64,000 nucleotides of DNA from Rhodopirellula sp. (GCA_002689655.1 NZHC01000141.1:63887-127886), one strand, 5' to 3'. Counted from the stretch's first letter, positions 1-10,432 are shown. The notes: generated by a model not told the origin, from the sequence alone. Numbers and translations are program-made.

Positions 1-19
1 CATTGGGCCAACAATTTTG

Positions 20-739
20 TTATCTGGCGGGCCCAGTACGCTTGAGAGTCAACATGGCGTCATACCATTGGTTAGGCATGTTAATGTTTGCGTCACCATC
101 GCTGTATTTTCCGTGCTTACCGGCAATCTTCAACGCAAGTTTCTTCCCGCGATCCATGCTGACCATGTAGTACGTAAAAATAACGCCGCGATAGGTTTCT
201 TTTTCGTAGAATCGGAACATGACTGACGGCATTCCATTGACGGATACCCGCTCGGGTGCGACGTCGCCGTCGATGGCAGTGCTGAGTTCTGGAATGCGTT
301 GGATCAATGCGTCTGCGTAATTCGTGGGTGGGCTTGAAAACCTATCAAGTGTGTCATCGTTGATGAGGGCGAACGTCAACTTGCATCCATCGTTTCCAGT
401 ATAGGTATAAACGACGTCACCGAGTTCGGTTTCCCGGCGACGTTTGTCGCCGAAATCCGGAGGAATGATTAGGGAGTACCCTTCGTTGAAGTCCGTTGGT
501 ATCGCTTCTTTTGCTGTTGGTTGGTTAGGCTTTTCTGTCGAGTTAATGTCGGTTGATTCAAAAAAGAACGCGCTTATCACCAACGTTGTGCCTACCACAA
601 GGATCAGGACCCCGAGGCAAAGTATTGCTGAGATTACGATCGTATTATTACTTATCGAGTCGTTTCCAACTGTCTGAGCCGGGTTTTTGTAAGCCTGCAC
701 TTGGCCGTCACTTGCAGGAATTTTGTCTGGCATGTTCAA
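20..739 (-). CDS. hypothetical protein with one N-terminal transmembrane helix
   Basis: 239-aa ORF; hydrophobic segment NNTIVISAILCLGVLILVVGTTLVISAFFF followed by a soluble domain; no family recognised. Confidence 0.75.
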   Translation of the reverse strand: MNMPDKIPASDGQVQAYKNPAQTVGNDSISNNTIVISAILCLGVLILVVGTTLVISAFFFESTDINSTEKPNQPTAKEAIPTDFNEGYSLIIPPDFGDKRRRETELGDVVYTYTGNDGCKLTFALINDDTLDRFSSPPTNYADALIQRIPELSTAIDGDVAPERVSVNGMPSVMFRFYEKETYRGVIFTYYMVSMDRGKKLALKIAGKHGKYSDGDANINMPNQWYDAMLTLKRTGPAR

Positions 740-1547
740 AGTGCAGCAAGCGGAGGGCGGACAGGGAAATTACGTGTTGTGGTTAAGTTTAATGGTTCGT
801 GATGGTGTGATGCACCAAAAACACACAATGAGTCTGAACGAAAGAAGACTGACCGTCCGGCTAGTGGGGATGAGACAGTTTTGACCTCAACACTATGTAA
901 ATAGAGTATTCCATTGGCGAAGCTGAAGGCTGGTGATGGGATGGTCTCCGCTGGTGGAATTCAGCATTATGTTTTCGGCTGCTGATTTGTCAGATTCAAT
1001 CACTCTGTCTTGCTTACGACATCGTGGTGTCTTCGCTGGAGCTGGCTGGACTTCTATCAACGAACGCCCGGTGTGGTATGCGGTAGACGCGGCGACACAC
1101 GCATTTGGCACTGGTTGTATCTTGGAACGTGATTGCCTAACGCTTTGGGGATGCTGCGGCATTCATGATTCGACATAACACTGCGTTCCGGATGTCATAC
1201 GTTTGAAAGCCAGACTTTCATGCATGTTAACTAAGCTAACGTTCTTGAAAATTCGTGATGGCCGTAGGATGCGTGGGGGGGCTTACGCATGGCGGCGGGC
1301 AATGAAATGAGCGACAAGGGATTTGTGGCGGCATTGTGTTTTAGGCTTCCGATTCAGGTTAAATGACACACAGGTTTGTCTGGAAATCGGTGGTTCTGCG
1401 AGAGTGGAATTCGCTCAATCGAAGCGATTGTTCAGATCGAATCGTGGAATTGGCGGTCGGGTTTTGGTAAGTTGGCTCCGGAAGTGGGAGCGAACTGTGC
1501 TCCCGGTCTTTTTAAGCCTACCGATAAGCAAGTGTCCCGGAGTCACC

Positions 1548-2624
1548 ATGCCCTGCCATTTTTCGACGCACAGAGTACTGGCGTCTCAACGTTTGCTAGC
1601 AGTGAACACGATTGCAACCCAGATTGTAATCGGTTGCTTGATTCCTGTCATGACGCTGGGCGGCATTGTGCTGGCAGAGACGTCGCAGAGTGATGGCATG
1701 TCAGTAAAGTTAAATGACACGGGGCAGGAAGTGACGGTCACTCTCGGTGATGAAATTTTTACTCAGTTTGATTACCGTGATTACGATAAGCCAATTTTGT
1801 ACCCGATTTATGGGCCGGGCCAAGTTGGGATGACTCGTAACTGGCCAATGAAGGAGGATGTCGCGGGTGAAGCGCACGATCACCCACACCACAAATCAAT
1901 GTGGATCTCGCATGAGATAAGCGGGGTTGATTTTTGGGGCGAGAGCCAGGGGAGAGTAATTACCGAAGCGGTTGAGACAGAATTTTCAGGTAGTCCAAAA
2001 CCCAGCAATGTGCTGCGGGCTACATCGGTCTGGAAGACAAAAAAAGGGGATCAGCCGTTGCTGACAGACCAAACGACATATTGGTTTGGTGGAACGGAAA
2101 AGAGTCGGTGGATCGACTGCTTGGTCGATTTTCATGCAAAATTCGGAGATATCCAGTTTGATGATACGAAAGAAGGTTTATTTGCGATTCGAACACATCC
2201 CGATCTCCGTTTGACGAGTGCGCCGAATCGTGGAGTTGAAGAAGTGTTTGGTAGTGCCGTGAACAGTGAAGGCGTTACCGGGAAAGCGATTTGGGGTAAA
2301 CAGGCGCGATGGTTGCTGTACAAAGGTACGATTGATGGAAAGCCGATGAGCATCGCCATGTACGATCATCCAGCGAATCTTAGGCATCCCACAACTTGGC
2401 ATGCGCGGGACTATGGCTTGGTGACTGCTAATCCGTTCGGATTACATCACTTTCTAAGAAAAGAAAAAGGTGCCGGAGTGTTTAAGATTGCGAAAGATGA
2501 GCATCTCAAGCTGCGCTATCGGGTGGAGTTCTTCCGTGGTGAGGTGCCGCCCAGTGAAGTGGAAGCTAGCTTTCAGCGGTTTGCAGAACGGCAGTTGGTC
2601 GAACCGGTGGCAAGCAAAGACTGA
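1548..2624 (+). CDS. DUF6807 (PmoA-like) family secreted protein
   Basis: ORF 1323-2624; likely start ATG 1548 followed by a signal-peptide-like segment; motifs NWPMKED..DHPHHKSMWISHEISGVDFWGE and AMYDHPANLRHPTTWHARDYGLVTANPFG typical of this family. Confidence 0.85.
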   Translation: MPCHFSTHRVLASQRLLAVNTIATQIVIGCLIPVMTLGGIVLAETSQSDGMSVKLNDTGQEVTVTLGDEIFTQFDYRDYDKPILYPIYGPGQVGMTRNWPMKEDVAGEAHDHPHHKSMWISHEISGVDFWGESQGRVITEAVETEFSGSPKPSNVLRATSVWKTKKGDQPLLTDQTTYWFGGTEKSRWIDCLVDFHAKFGDIQFDDTKEGLFAIRTHPDLRLTSAPNRGVEEVFGSAVNSEGVTGKAIWGKQARWLLYKGTIDGKPMSIAMYDHPANLRHPTTWHARDYGLVTANPFGLHHFLRKEKGAGVFKIAKDEHLKLRYRVEFFRGEVPPSEVEASFQRFAERQLVEPVASKD

Positions 2625-3031
2625 GGGCGGCTTGCAAGACTGCAATTGGCTCTTGTATCGAACGCGTTTTACGGGAACTTGCTGATCGGCAAGTGTGTCA
2701 ATCGGGATGTACACTTCGAGCTTGGGCCAAGCTGTTCTCAGGTCTCGCACGCACGAAATTAGCTGATCGGTGACAGTTTTTGCTTGCGAGATACGCTGAG
2801 TTGTCCACTTCGACATGTGGTATGACGGGTTAACGCTACCAACGGGGATTTTCAACATGCTGGGAGGTAGCCGGATAACAACGGCGGTCTTGCCGATTAG
2901 ACTACATTCAATCACGGGCAGGATCAGTTCTTGCATACAGACTGCGCGAGAGACGCTCACTACAAATAAGATGCCGATGTCGGACTGCGGGTCTTCGGCA
3001 GTCCGCCTCAAGGAAATGATCGCCCTAGGAG

Positions 3032-3403
3032 CTAGCGATTTGCAAAAAACGCTGCTCCGAAGCCAAACACCAGCAGGGAGATCCACAAAACTGCGGTCCC
3101 GCCTCCGAGAATGATCCCGATCCAAGCGTGAGCGGCTCCCTTGATTACTGGATTCGCAGCCCGCTTCTTGAGCCCAATGATACCAAGGATGAATGCAGCG
3201 ATGCCGAACGGTATTCCGAGGACAGGCAGGAGAGACAAGATTGAAACATAGTAGGCGATGAGCGCGGGTGGGTTCTTGTATGGGATCACTCCACCAGTTG
3301 CATCACCCTGATTTTGGTTTTGTGGAGCGGGGTGGCCCGCGGACTTCACACCTGGAGGCTGGCCGGTAGCTTGGTAGGGATTTTGGTTTGGATCTTGATT
3401 CAT
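3032..3403 (-). CDS. DUF4190-like small membrane protein
   Basis: 123 aa; Pro/Gln/Asn-rich N-terminus, two hydrophobic segments, pattern 'ISILSLLPVLGIPFGIAAFILGIIGLKKRAANP...HAWIGIILGGG'. Confidence 0.75.
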   Translation of the reverse strand: MNQDPNQNPYQATGQPPGVKSAGHPAPQNQNQGDATGGVIPYKNPPALIAYYVSILSLLPVLGIPFGIAAFILGIIGLKKRAANPVIKGAAHAWIGIILGGGTAVLWISLLVFGFGAAFFANR

Positions 3404-4147
3404 CGGATTGGCTCGCAGAAGAAAAATAGATTATCAAGTTTCCTTAATGAAGCTCATCAAGGCAGTTTCGTTTCGAAATTATTTGGCCGGCTCTCGACGC
3501 TCATGACGCAGCTTTATCACTCTGGCGCTTCCATTGGTTTCGAAACATTGCCACTGGGGGCACTGTTTTTCATGAGGGATAACGCAGGAATTTGTGTTGT
3601 TACCGACAACGTCTACGCGATCAATGTGCCGAATTGTAACAGATCTTTGTAGATCCGGTGACTGTTTGGCTGAAGGCCGCGTTTGTGCTCGTAGGGGCAC
3701 AGAGGCTAATAGACGAGTGCGGGTTTAGCTCAGGTAGCTTATCGCGTTACGGGTTGATAACGTAACAAAAGCGGGTTGGTTTGCGAGAAATGACTCTTCG
3801 GCTCTGGCTATTCAACACGGTTGTCGTTTACTGAAGCCAGGATGGATGGGATGCGTCAGAATGAATCTGAACGCATTGAAGGGCAGCTCAACCGCGGGGA
3901 AATTGTGTTCACTTACGAGCCTGTTTCGGTATTCAACGTTGGGCCCGGGAGGGGCGTGTGTCCTAAAAAGCTATGAACTGCGATCGAACGGGCATTGCAT
4001 ACACGGGAGGCTTCAGCATCTGTTCAATGTGTTTGGCGGCTTGCAGCCGCGAGCCAAGATTGTGAGTTTGAATTTCGAATTGTCATGCGGTAGGAGGGAA
4101 GAGCCTTGGGGCCTGTCAATGAGACGCGGGATGGATGTTGCAGCGAG

Positions 4148-5698
4148 TTACTTTCCCGCTGCTCTCCATGTTTGGTAGATTTCGCTGTTGCGTCGGAATT
4201 GCTCGCGGCTTGCGGCGTTCTTGGTGGCGTTCATCTGGTCTTGGACTTCCAACGCGTAGGTCTGATCGCTTTCAGTGCCTTGATCCATTGTGTCCAAAAT
4301 CCAGCGGTTGAGCGCAGTGCGGTGCCGTTGGAGTTCCGAGAGATATGCTGGGGAGCTGGCTAGGTTTTTTACTTGCCAAGGATCTTGTGCGCGGAGATAA
4401 AGCTCCTCGGCTGGTCGTTCAGGTGCAAATAGTGTCCGTTCTGCGAGCGGAGTGAGCGTCCCTTCGGCATGCATTTTTCGCAGACGTTGGATGATCAGTT
4501 TGGCATCTTTGTAATTGCTTGGCATCAAATGCGGTCGAGAAGGAAAAAAGTTTCGGATATATAAAAACTCGTTGCTCCTGACGGATCGAATGCGATCGTC
4601 TGCTTCACCGCAGCGGTCTCGTGCTGCGAAAACAAGTTCTTTGGGATGGTAGTCGCTTGACAGAAAATCACGACCTTGCATGGTTTCGGGAACTTCGATT
4701 CCTGCGGCGGTGAGTGATACCGCAGCGATGTCGATGTGTTCTACAAGATCGTTGCGGATTGCGCCCGCGGGAATTCCCGGTCCCGATAGAATCAAGGGTA
4801 TGTGTGTGCCTTCGTCGTATAGAAACTGCTTTCCTCGTGCATGACTAATGCCGTGGTCGGTAAAGAAGATGATGAGAGTATCGTTATTCAGCCCTTCTTT
4901 TTTAAGTCGATCAATTACCTTTCCTACGTGCCGGTCTGTGATTCGAACACTATCTAAATAGTTTGCCCAATCTCTTCGCATGATCGGGTCGTCTGGGTAA
5001 TAGGGAGGAAGGTGGACCGATTCAGGCTCAGTCGTCTTCCCTAACGTTTCAGTCACTTGCTGTTCGAATTTGGCGTAGGAGGCTTCTGATGCGCCTCTTA
5101 ATTTGCCGCCATGCAACTGAATCTGCATGAAGAAAGGCTGGTCAGCCTCTCGACCTGACCAGTCATTGCCGTCGAAGATGTCACGTTCCCAGGTGAAGTT
5201 GTAGTCGGACTTACCCAACGCAGATTGCCGATTGGGCGCAGGTTTTTGACTGCGGTAATCGAGATCTTTCAATCCACTTCCCATACAAGTGTAATATCCC
5301 GCCTTTTGGAATAGTGCTGGGAGTGGTAATACCCCCGCAGGCAGTTCAATTCGGTGTGCTCCTCTCCCGCTGCGATGATGGTGGGCACCGATGGTGGTTT
5401 GGTACATCCCAGTGATCAGAGCCGAGCGGAAGGTAGAACAGACGGGGGACGTTGCGTAGGCCTGAGTGAACTGCAGACCCGTCCGGGCGAGCGAATCAAG
5501 TTGAGGTGTTTGGATGACTGATTCACCGTAGCAGGATAGGTTCGCTGACATGTCATCGACCACAATCCATAGAATATTGGGCCGGCCAGCTTTGACTGAG
5601 TTTGGCGAACCACACACAGCAAGCAAGATTGCAAACAGAACTTTATTGAGAGGCGGGCAAGCTTTTAATTGACAAACGATATTGCGGATGGTGTTCAT
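4148..5698 (-). CDS. type-I sulfatase (secreted)
   Basis: ORF 4148-5914; likely start ATG at 5698 (MNTIRNIVCQ...); [69 protein letters not shown]. Confidence 0.93.
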   Translation of the reverse strand: MNTIRNIVCQLKACPPLNKVLFAILLAVCGSPNSVKAGRPNILWIVVDDMSANLSCYGESVIQTPQLDSLARTGLQFTQAYATSPVCSTFRSALITGMYQTTIGAHHHRSGRGAHRIELPAGVLPLPALFQKAGYYTCMGSGLKDLDYRSQKPAPNRQSALGKSDYNFTWERDIFDGNDWSGREADQPFFMQIQLHGGKLRGASEASYAKFEQQVTETLGKTTEPESVHLPPYYPDDPIMRRDWANYLDSVRITDRHVGKVIDRLKKEGLNNDTLIIFFTDHGISHARGKQFLYDEGTHIPLILSGPGIPAGAIRNDLVEHIDIAAVSLTAAGIEVPETMQGRDFLSSDYHPKELVFAARDRCGEADDRIRSVRSNEFLYIRNFFPSRPHLMPSNYKDAKLIIQRLRKMHAEGTLTPLAERTLFAPERPAEELYLRAQDPWQVKNLASSPAYLSELQRHRTALNRWILDTMDQGTESDQTYALEVQDQMNATKNAASREQFRRNSEIYQTWRAAGK

Positions 5699-5714
5699 TG
5701 GGGCAGGTGGGTAC

Positions 5715-5734
5715 GTTTTGTTTTGTTTTGTTTT
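5715..5734. repeat. pentanucleotide microsatellite (GTTTT)x4 upstream of a sulfatase start
   Basis: gttttgttttgttttgtttt directly visible, 17-36 bp upstream of ATG 5698 (minus strand). Confidence 0.9.
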
Positions 5735-6380
5735 GTTGCGCGGCGTATAAGGCGTAGAAGAGGCTACCTCGGATGAGACGCAGGTAACCGCGATCGAGTA
5801 ACATTCCCTTATGCGTATTCTGTCGTTTCGTGCCGTGGTGGCTAGCGGGTACGCTAGCGTTGTGGGCACCGAGGACAACACCGGGGATGATGAAATTTCG
5901 ATTCTTTCAGTCACAGGTTACTTATCACGCGTGTTTGTAATGTGACGTTTGATTTTCGGGGCGTCGCTTGGGGACGCTGGGGTCGCAGCTGGTAATGAGC
6001 TACCTGCCAGCAAGCAGTCGCAGTAAGCCGTGGCTTCATGCAGTTCAGTTTTTGATACGATCCCCATGCATAATTCTACCTTATTCGGTATGGCCCAGAG
6101 ACGGGTTCGGCTGCTTCAAATACTGTAAAGCGAAATAGAAACCCTCTTTTGCGAGAGTTGAGGCCACGTGACCCTTTTCAAGTGCGGGCTTACCAAGGTT
6201 ATTGATCGAATGTTGGCTCACTGCAGATTTTGGCAACAATTTAGAGGCGGTTGCTAGGTGAAGTACCACTTTTTCTTTAGCCTTGAGAAACTTGAAATGG
6301 TGATTGGGCAGAGAGATTGTCACGTCGACGGAATCGTTGAAAATCTTATGTAATGGCTTATGCGGCGTGCTTTTTGATGG

Positions 6381-7556
6381 TCATGGTTTGCTCTTGAACT
6401 GTCGTTCCCGTCTGAAGTCCGTTGGCGTGATTCCGAGTTCACGACGGAAAATTTCGCACATTCGGTTGGCAGTCTTGAATCCGACATCTCTCGCGATCTG
6501 TTCGAGCCGACGATCACTTTGGGCGAGTTCGCGTTTGGCTCGCTCAAGACGAACCCGTCTGATTTCGGTCGCGATAGGGGTATCAAGAAATTTTCGGAAA
6601 CGCAATTGCAGGGTTCTTGTTTCGGCGTTCACCGCTCGAGACACGTCGTGCTGGCCAATCGGTCGATGGCTGTTGCGGGATATGTAATCCAATGCATCAG
6701 CAACGAGATTGTCCTTGACGGCATGGAAGTCAGTCGATTCGCGCACGACCAAGCCCGATGGAGATAGTGAAAGAGGCCGCTTGGGGGCAGTGCCACCGTC
6801 CATCAAATGCTGCAGCATTTTGGCGCATTGGTATCCGATTCGCTCATAGTTAAATTCCATGCTGGTGATGGAAGGACTCGGATTTTCGCAAAGGTTTTCT
6901 TCGTTTTGACCAGCGATAATGGCAACGTCCTGCGGAACGCGCCAACCACGTTCGTGGCACATTTGCACGACCAGTCTGCCTAGATTCTCTCCTCCAATCA
7001 TCACCCCAATGGGTAATTTCCATCGATCCATCCACACCTTTACAAGGTGTTTGGTTTTTCGCCAATGGCCGACGCTACGGGACGAACTTTGGGGTGAGTT
7101 GGCAGCGATGCAGTCATAACCTCGCTGCTCAATTAGTCGCCGGAACTGAACAAGTTCCATACGCTCACCTCGATTTTTGTAGGCTGTCATGGCAGCGAAG
7201 TTCGACAGGCCGCGTGACAGAAAGTGTTCAGCTTTGAGCTGACCGCTGGCGTCAAAATCAGGGAAGACACCAGGGAGTTTGTTCCAAACAGGGGAACTGG
7301 CCCACATGTTTACCACGGGGATACCTAGCCGTTTTGCTCGATCTGCCAAGTCGTGGTTTGCTCTGGCAATGACGCCATCGTACGGAATCGGTTTGCCTCG
7401 TCGCGCAGGGAGCGTGTCGTGTGCAAATTCATCGATAATGGAACGCCAGCCCTGCTCCTTCGCGAACTGTTGTGTTCCCGCGAAAGTGCTTGCATGGCGT
7501 TTGTAGGGCCACTGTAAATCCAGCATGATTGCGACGCGTTTACGTGCTTGAGCCAT
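6381..7556 (-). CDS. XylR-like transcriptional regulator: periplasmic-binding-like ligand domain plus C-terminal AraC HTH
   Basis: ORF 6381-7673; N-term KRVAIMLDLQWPYKRHASTFAGTQQFAKEQGW; C-term ETRTLQLRFRKFLDTPIATEIRRVRLERAKRELAQSDRRLEQIARDVGFKTANRMCEIFRRELGITPTDFRR (AraC HTH). Confidence 0.88.
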   Translation of the reverse strand: MAQARKRVAIMLDLQWPYKRHASTFAGTQQFAKEQGWRSIIDEFAHDTLPARRGKPIPYDGVIARANHDLADRAKRLGIPVVNMWASSPVWNKLPGVFPDFDASGQLKAEHFLSRGLSNFAAMTAYKNRGERMELVQFRRLIEQRGYDCIAANSPQSSSRSVGHWRKTKHLVKVWMDRWKLPIGVMIGGENLGRLVVQMCHERGWRVPQDVAIIAGQNEENLCENPSPSITSMEFNYERIGYQCAKMLQHLMDGGTAPKRPLSLSPSGLVVRESTDFHAVKDNLVADALDYISRNSHRPIGQHDVSRAVNAETRTLQLRFRKFLDTPIATEIRRVRLERAKRELAQSDRRLEQIARDVGFKTANRMCEIFRRELGITPTDFRRERQFKSKP

Positions 7557-7878
7557 CCTCACTTTGTCCCATCGCATGAAGAGACAACTGACACGCAAAA
7601 TATTTTCATTGGCCTGTGTGGCTGGAAAAGTAGTTGTGGGCGGAGAAGATGCCGCAAGGGTGTCGTTTGACAAAGCATTGCTAGGTTGCCCGCGAATTCA
7701 ATGGGTGTGCAAAAACGGAAGGGGGGTGCGCAAAATCGGTTTTCGAATTTGTTACTATATCAGCTGGTAGGGAGGGCCGAGTGTAAGGTGTGTGGCTGGT
7801 GTACGCACCGACTATCCGTGGTTGTGCCTTTCAGGACGCTACCATTCATTTTTTTTTAGATTGGTTTTTTGTGCAGAG

Positions 7879-8709
7879 ATGTATGTGATGCGTTACACAC
7901 CGATCAATCTGTGTTTTCGTGGCCGTTGGAATCTGATCGCCTTGCTCGCGACGGTTCTGTTTATGGGTTTCAGTTCGTGTTCGTGTCTCTGGGCGGCGGA
8001 GCGAGAGCAGTTTCAGATAGGTGAAAACGCCGCTTTTATGATCATGCCGCCGGCGTCACGTCGAGTGAAAGGTCCGACGCCGTGGGTATGGTACGCACCC
8101 ACGCTCGGAAATCGGCATCCGAGTCAGGATGAGCAATGGATGATCGATCGGTTACATGCCGCAGGAATCGCACTGGCTGGAGTGGATGTTGGGGAGAGTT
8201 ACGGAAGCCCGAAGGGAGTCAGGGTCTATCAAGAGTTTTATAGGGAGATGACAGCCAAACGTGGATGTAGTACCAAGCCTGTTTTGCTTGCACGCAGTCG
8301 TGGCGGTTTGATGCTTTACGGTTGGGCAGTTTCTCATGCTAATTGCGTTGCCGGAATTGCGGGAATTTATCCCGTTTGTAATATCGCCAGTTACCCCGGT
8401 ATCCAGAGGGCGGCACCCGCGTTCGATTTAACCCCTAATGAACTCAATGACTCGTTAGCGAAGTACAATCCTATCGACAACTTGCAGGCCCTCGCCATGG
8501 CTCGCGTCCCTGTATTTCACATTCAGGGTGATTCGGACAAGGTGGTGCCGCATGAGAAAAACTCGGGTCTGCTGGCTTCACGTTATCAAGCGTTAGGCGG
8601 ACCTGTTGAGATTGAGGTGATTCCAGGCCAGGGGCACAACATGTGGCGTGGGTGGTTCGAGTCAGACACGCTTACGCAGTTCATGATTAAGCGGGCACTG
8701 GGAAAATGA
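7879..8709 (+). CDS. secreted alpha/beta hydrolase
   Basis: LLARSRGGLMLYGWAV nucleophile-elbow-like region, HIQGDSDKVVPHEKNSG (Asp region) and VIPGQGHNMW (His); signal peptide at N-terminus. Confidence 0.8.
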   Translation: MYVMRYTPINLCFRGRWNLIALLATVLFMGFSSCSCLWAAEREQFQIGENAAFMIMPPASRRVKGPTPWVWYAPTLGNRHPSQDEQWMIDRLHAAGIALAGVDVGESYGSPKGVRVYQEFYREMTAKRGCSTKPVLLARSRGGLMLYGWAVSHANCVAGIAGIYPVCNIASYPGIQRAAPAFDLTPNELNDSLAKYNPIDNLQALAMARVPVFHIQGDSDKVVPHEKNSGLLASRYQALGGPVEIEVIPGQGHNMWRGWFESDTLTQFMIKRALGK

Positions 8710-8765
8710 AGCCCGGGACGGGTGGCGGCGTGGAGTGTGACGGTGCGATTGTTGATGAGTGCTGG

Positions 8766-9005
8766 TTCATGCATTTGGCAGAGCAGGTGAAAAGTTTCCG
8801 TGACTCCATTGTGAGTCGCAAAACACCTGCTCCGACTTCAGAAGTGATGTTTCATCGGTCGACATCGGTCACCTTAGTAATATCACGATCCGGTAGAATC
8901 GAAAGGGAAACTGGGATGCGGAAGTTCAGAGCATTCGAGGCGATGCGACAGCGAACGCGATGGTCGCGGGTAACTTCCGTAAGGCATACGAGATCGAACT
9001 GCATT
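8766..9005 (+). pseudogene. C-terminal fragment of a Gfo/Idh/MocA-family oxidoreductase (frameshift and in-frame stop)
   Basis: One frame reads HLAEQVKSFRDSIVSRKTPAPTSEVMFHRSTSVT; the next frame continues HLSNITIR*NRKGNWDAEVQSIRGDATANAMVAGNFRKAYEIE, matching the usual C-terminus 'FFDCVRSRKTPxAPVEVxHRSxSVxHLGNIAIRLGRKLKWDPExExIxGDxEANAMLxRxxRKPY'; TAG at 8894-8896. Confidence 0.75.
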
Positions 9006-9025
9006 CGCTTGCCGAGGAGCTTCGA

Positions 9026-10276
9026 TCAGTTGACGACAATGTTCACGGCTTGAATTGCCGCGTGTCCTGACTTTCGGAAGGGACGGGGCATCGGTTGGGC
9101 GTGTTGATTGTTATCAACGGTGCGACAACGAATGATGTATTTTCCCGGTTTCAATCCGGGGTGGAGGGTCGCCCAATGGGCTTTGGTCAGTCGGATTGGC
9201 CATTGCTCTGGCATCCCGCTGACATCGAAGCCGTCTGTGGGGAGAACGATTTTTCCGTCCGGTAAATCACCCCCCCACTCTTTCGGTGGACCGAGGATCT
9301 TAGCGTCACGCCATGGTGCGGTCTCGAAGTACTTATCTCCCTCAGGCAATGGAGTGTCCTTCGGGTGAATCCAAACCTGAACCTTGTTCAGACCCGCCTG
9401 TCCCACCTGAGCCCAGCCGGTCAGCGCGATGGGAGCATTAGCCGCGTAATTGGCGTTTGTCGGAAACAAATTGCAGAACGTTTTAATGGGACTGTCCAGA
9501 TCATTGTTCTGTTTCGCGTACGTGTCGTTTGCGTGAGGAATATTGGAGAGCACAATACGGTTGAGCCATTTGATGCTTTTGAAGCCGTAGGCTTCCGGCA
9601 CTACCATTCGGACTGGACCGCCCCGTTCGGACGTCAACCAGTGACCGTTCAATTTGTAGCATACGATCACAGGCGGCAGGTCGACGGGGTCTTCCAAGAT
9701 GCGATTGACCGACAGAGAACTGCGGAATAGCTGGCTTGGATCTTCGTTGTGATAGCCGTTGTAGAACACTCGCCGTAAATTATTAACGGGTTGAGTCATC
9801 CACACGAGTTTCCGAAGGGGAACCCCTTCCCAGATGCCCATTCCTAACGGGCACCCGATGTTTAAACAGGACATGACTTTGGGAAAACGGACTGCGTGGG
9901 TTTTTCCGATTTCGATTAACTGATTGAAGTCCAGAGCTGTACCAGTCTGTTTTTTTAATGGATTTCGGAGGCGAGAGGGAGCATCGTCGTCGCTAACGAT
10001 TTCCAGCTTCCACGTTGCTCGAGTCAGTCCCACCTCCTTTTTGGCGGACTCGGGAAGTTGATGTGGAAGTGGGGTCCCTCGGGAAATATCCCGGAATTCA
10101 TCTTGTCGGGTCAGCCAGGATTCGATGCCGTTGATCGCTTCGTCAAGGCTCTGGTTGTTGTTATCCCCTTGTCCTAGCAACGGATGCGATTCCATCGCAA
10201 TGATGCCAGCCAGTCCGCATTGCATGAAGAACCGGCGAGTCTTACGACGATGGGCCGCCAGTATTTCTGGGGTCAT
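9026..10276 (-). CDS. molybdopterin-dependent oxidoreductase, sulfite oxidase-like, Tat-exported
   Basis: ORF 9026-10396; likely start 10276; HRRKTRRFFMQCGLAG Tat-like signal; MSCLNIGCPLGMGIWEGVPLRKL, ERGGPVRMVVPEAYGFKSIKWLNRI, C-terminal dimerisation domain ALTGWAQVGQAGLNKVQVWI. Confidence 0.85.
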   Translation of the reverse strand: MTPEILAAHRRKTRRFFMQCGLAGIIAMESHPLLGQGDNNNQSLDEAINGIESWLTRQDEFRDISRGTPLPHQLPESAKKEVGLTRATWKLEIVSDDDAPSRLRNPLKKQTGTALDFNQLIEIGKTHAVRFPKVMSCLNIGCPLGMGIWEGVPLRKLVWMTQPVNNLRRVFYNGYHNEDPSQLFRSSLSVNRILEDPVDLPPVIVCYKLNGHWLTSERGGPVRMVVPEAYGFKSIKWLNRIVLSNIPHANDTYAKQNNDLDSPIKTFCNLFPTNANYAANAPIALTGWAQVGQAGLNKVQVWIHPKDTPLPEGDKYFETAPWRDAKILGPPKEWGGDLPDGKIVLPTDGFDVSGMPEQWPIRLTKAHWATLHPGLKPGKYIIRCRTVDNNQHAQPMPRPFRKSGHAAIQAVNIVVN

Positions 10277-10432
10277 GAGGAACCTCGTTGGTAAATCGGC
10301 GATGAAAGCGTCGGGTTGATTTGTAGAGGTGGTAGGGAGGGTGATGGACTCGTTGGGGACGAGTTGGAACAAACAGGGTGAGTTTCGTGTGTTCACACAT
10401 TGCGCGCTGACGCAATCGATGGCATTGGCACG

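Noticed and set aside
6081-6323. 80-aa minus ORF MTISLPNHHFKFLKAKEKVVLHL...
   Set aside because: No recognisable family, small, in the gap between the regulator and the sulfatase; cannot be distinguished from chance
9365-9730. 121-aa plus-strand ORF
   Set aside because: Antisense to the sulfite-oxidase-like gene, whose motifs are clear
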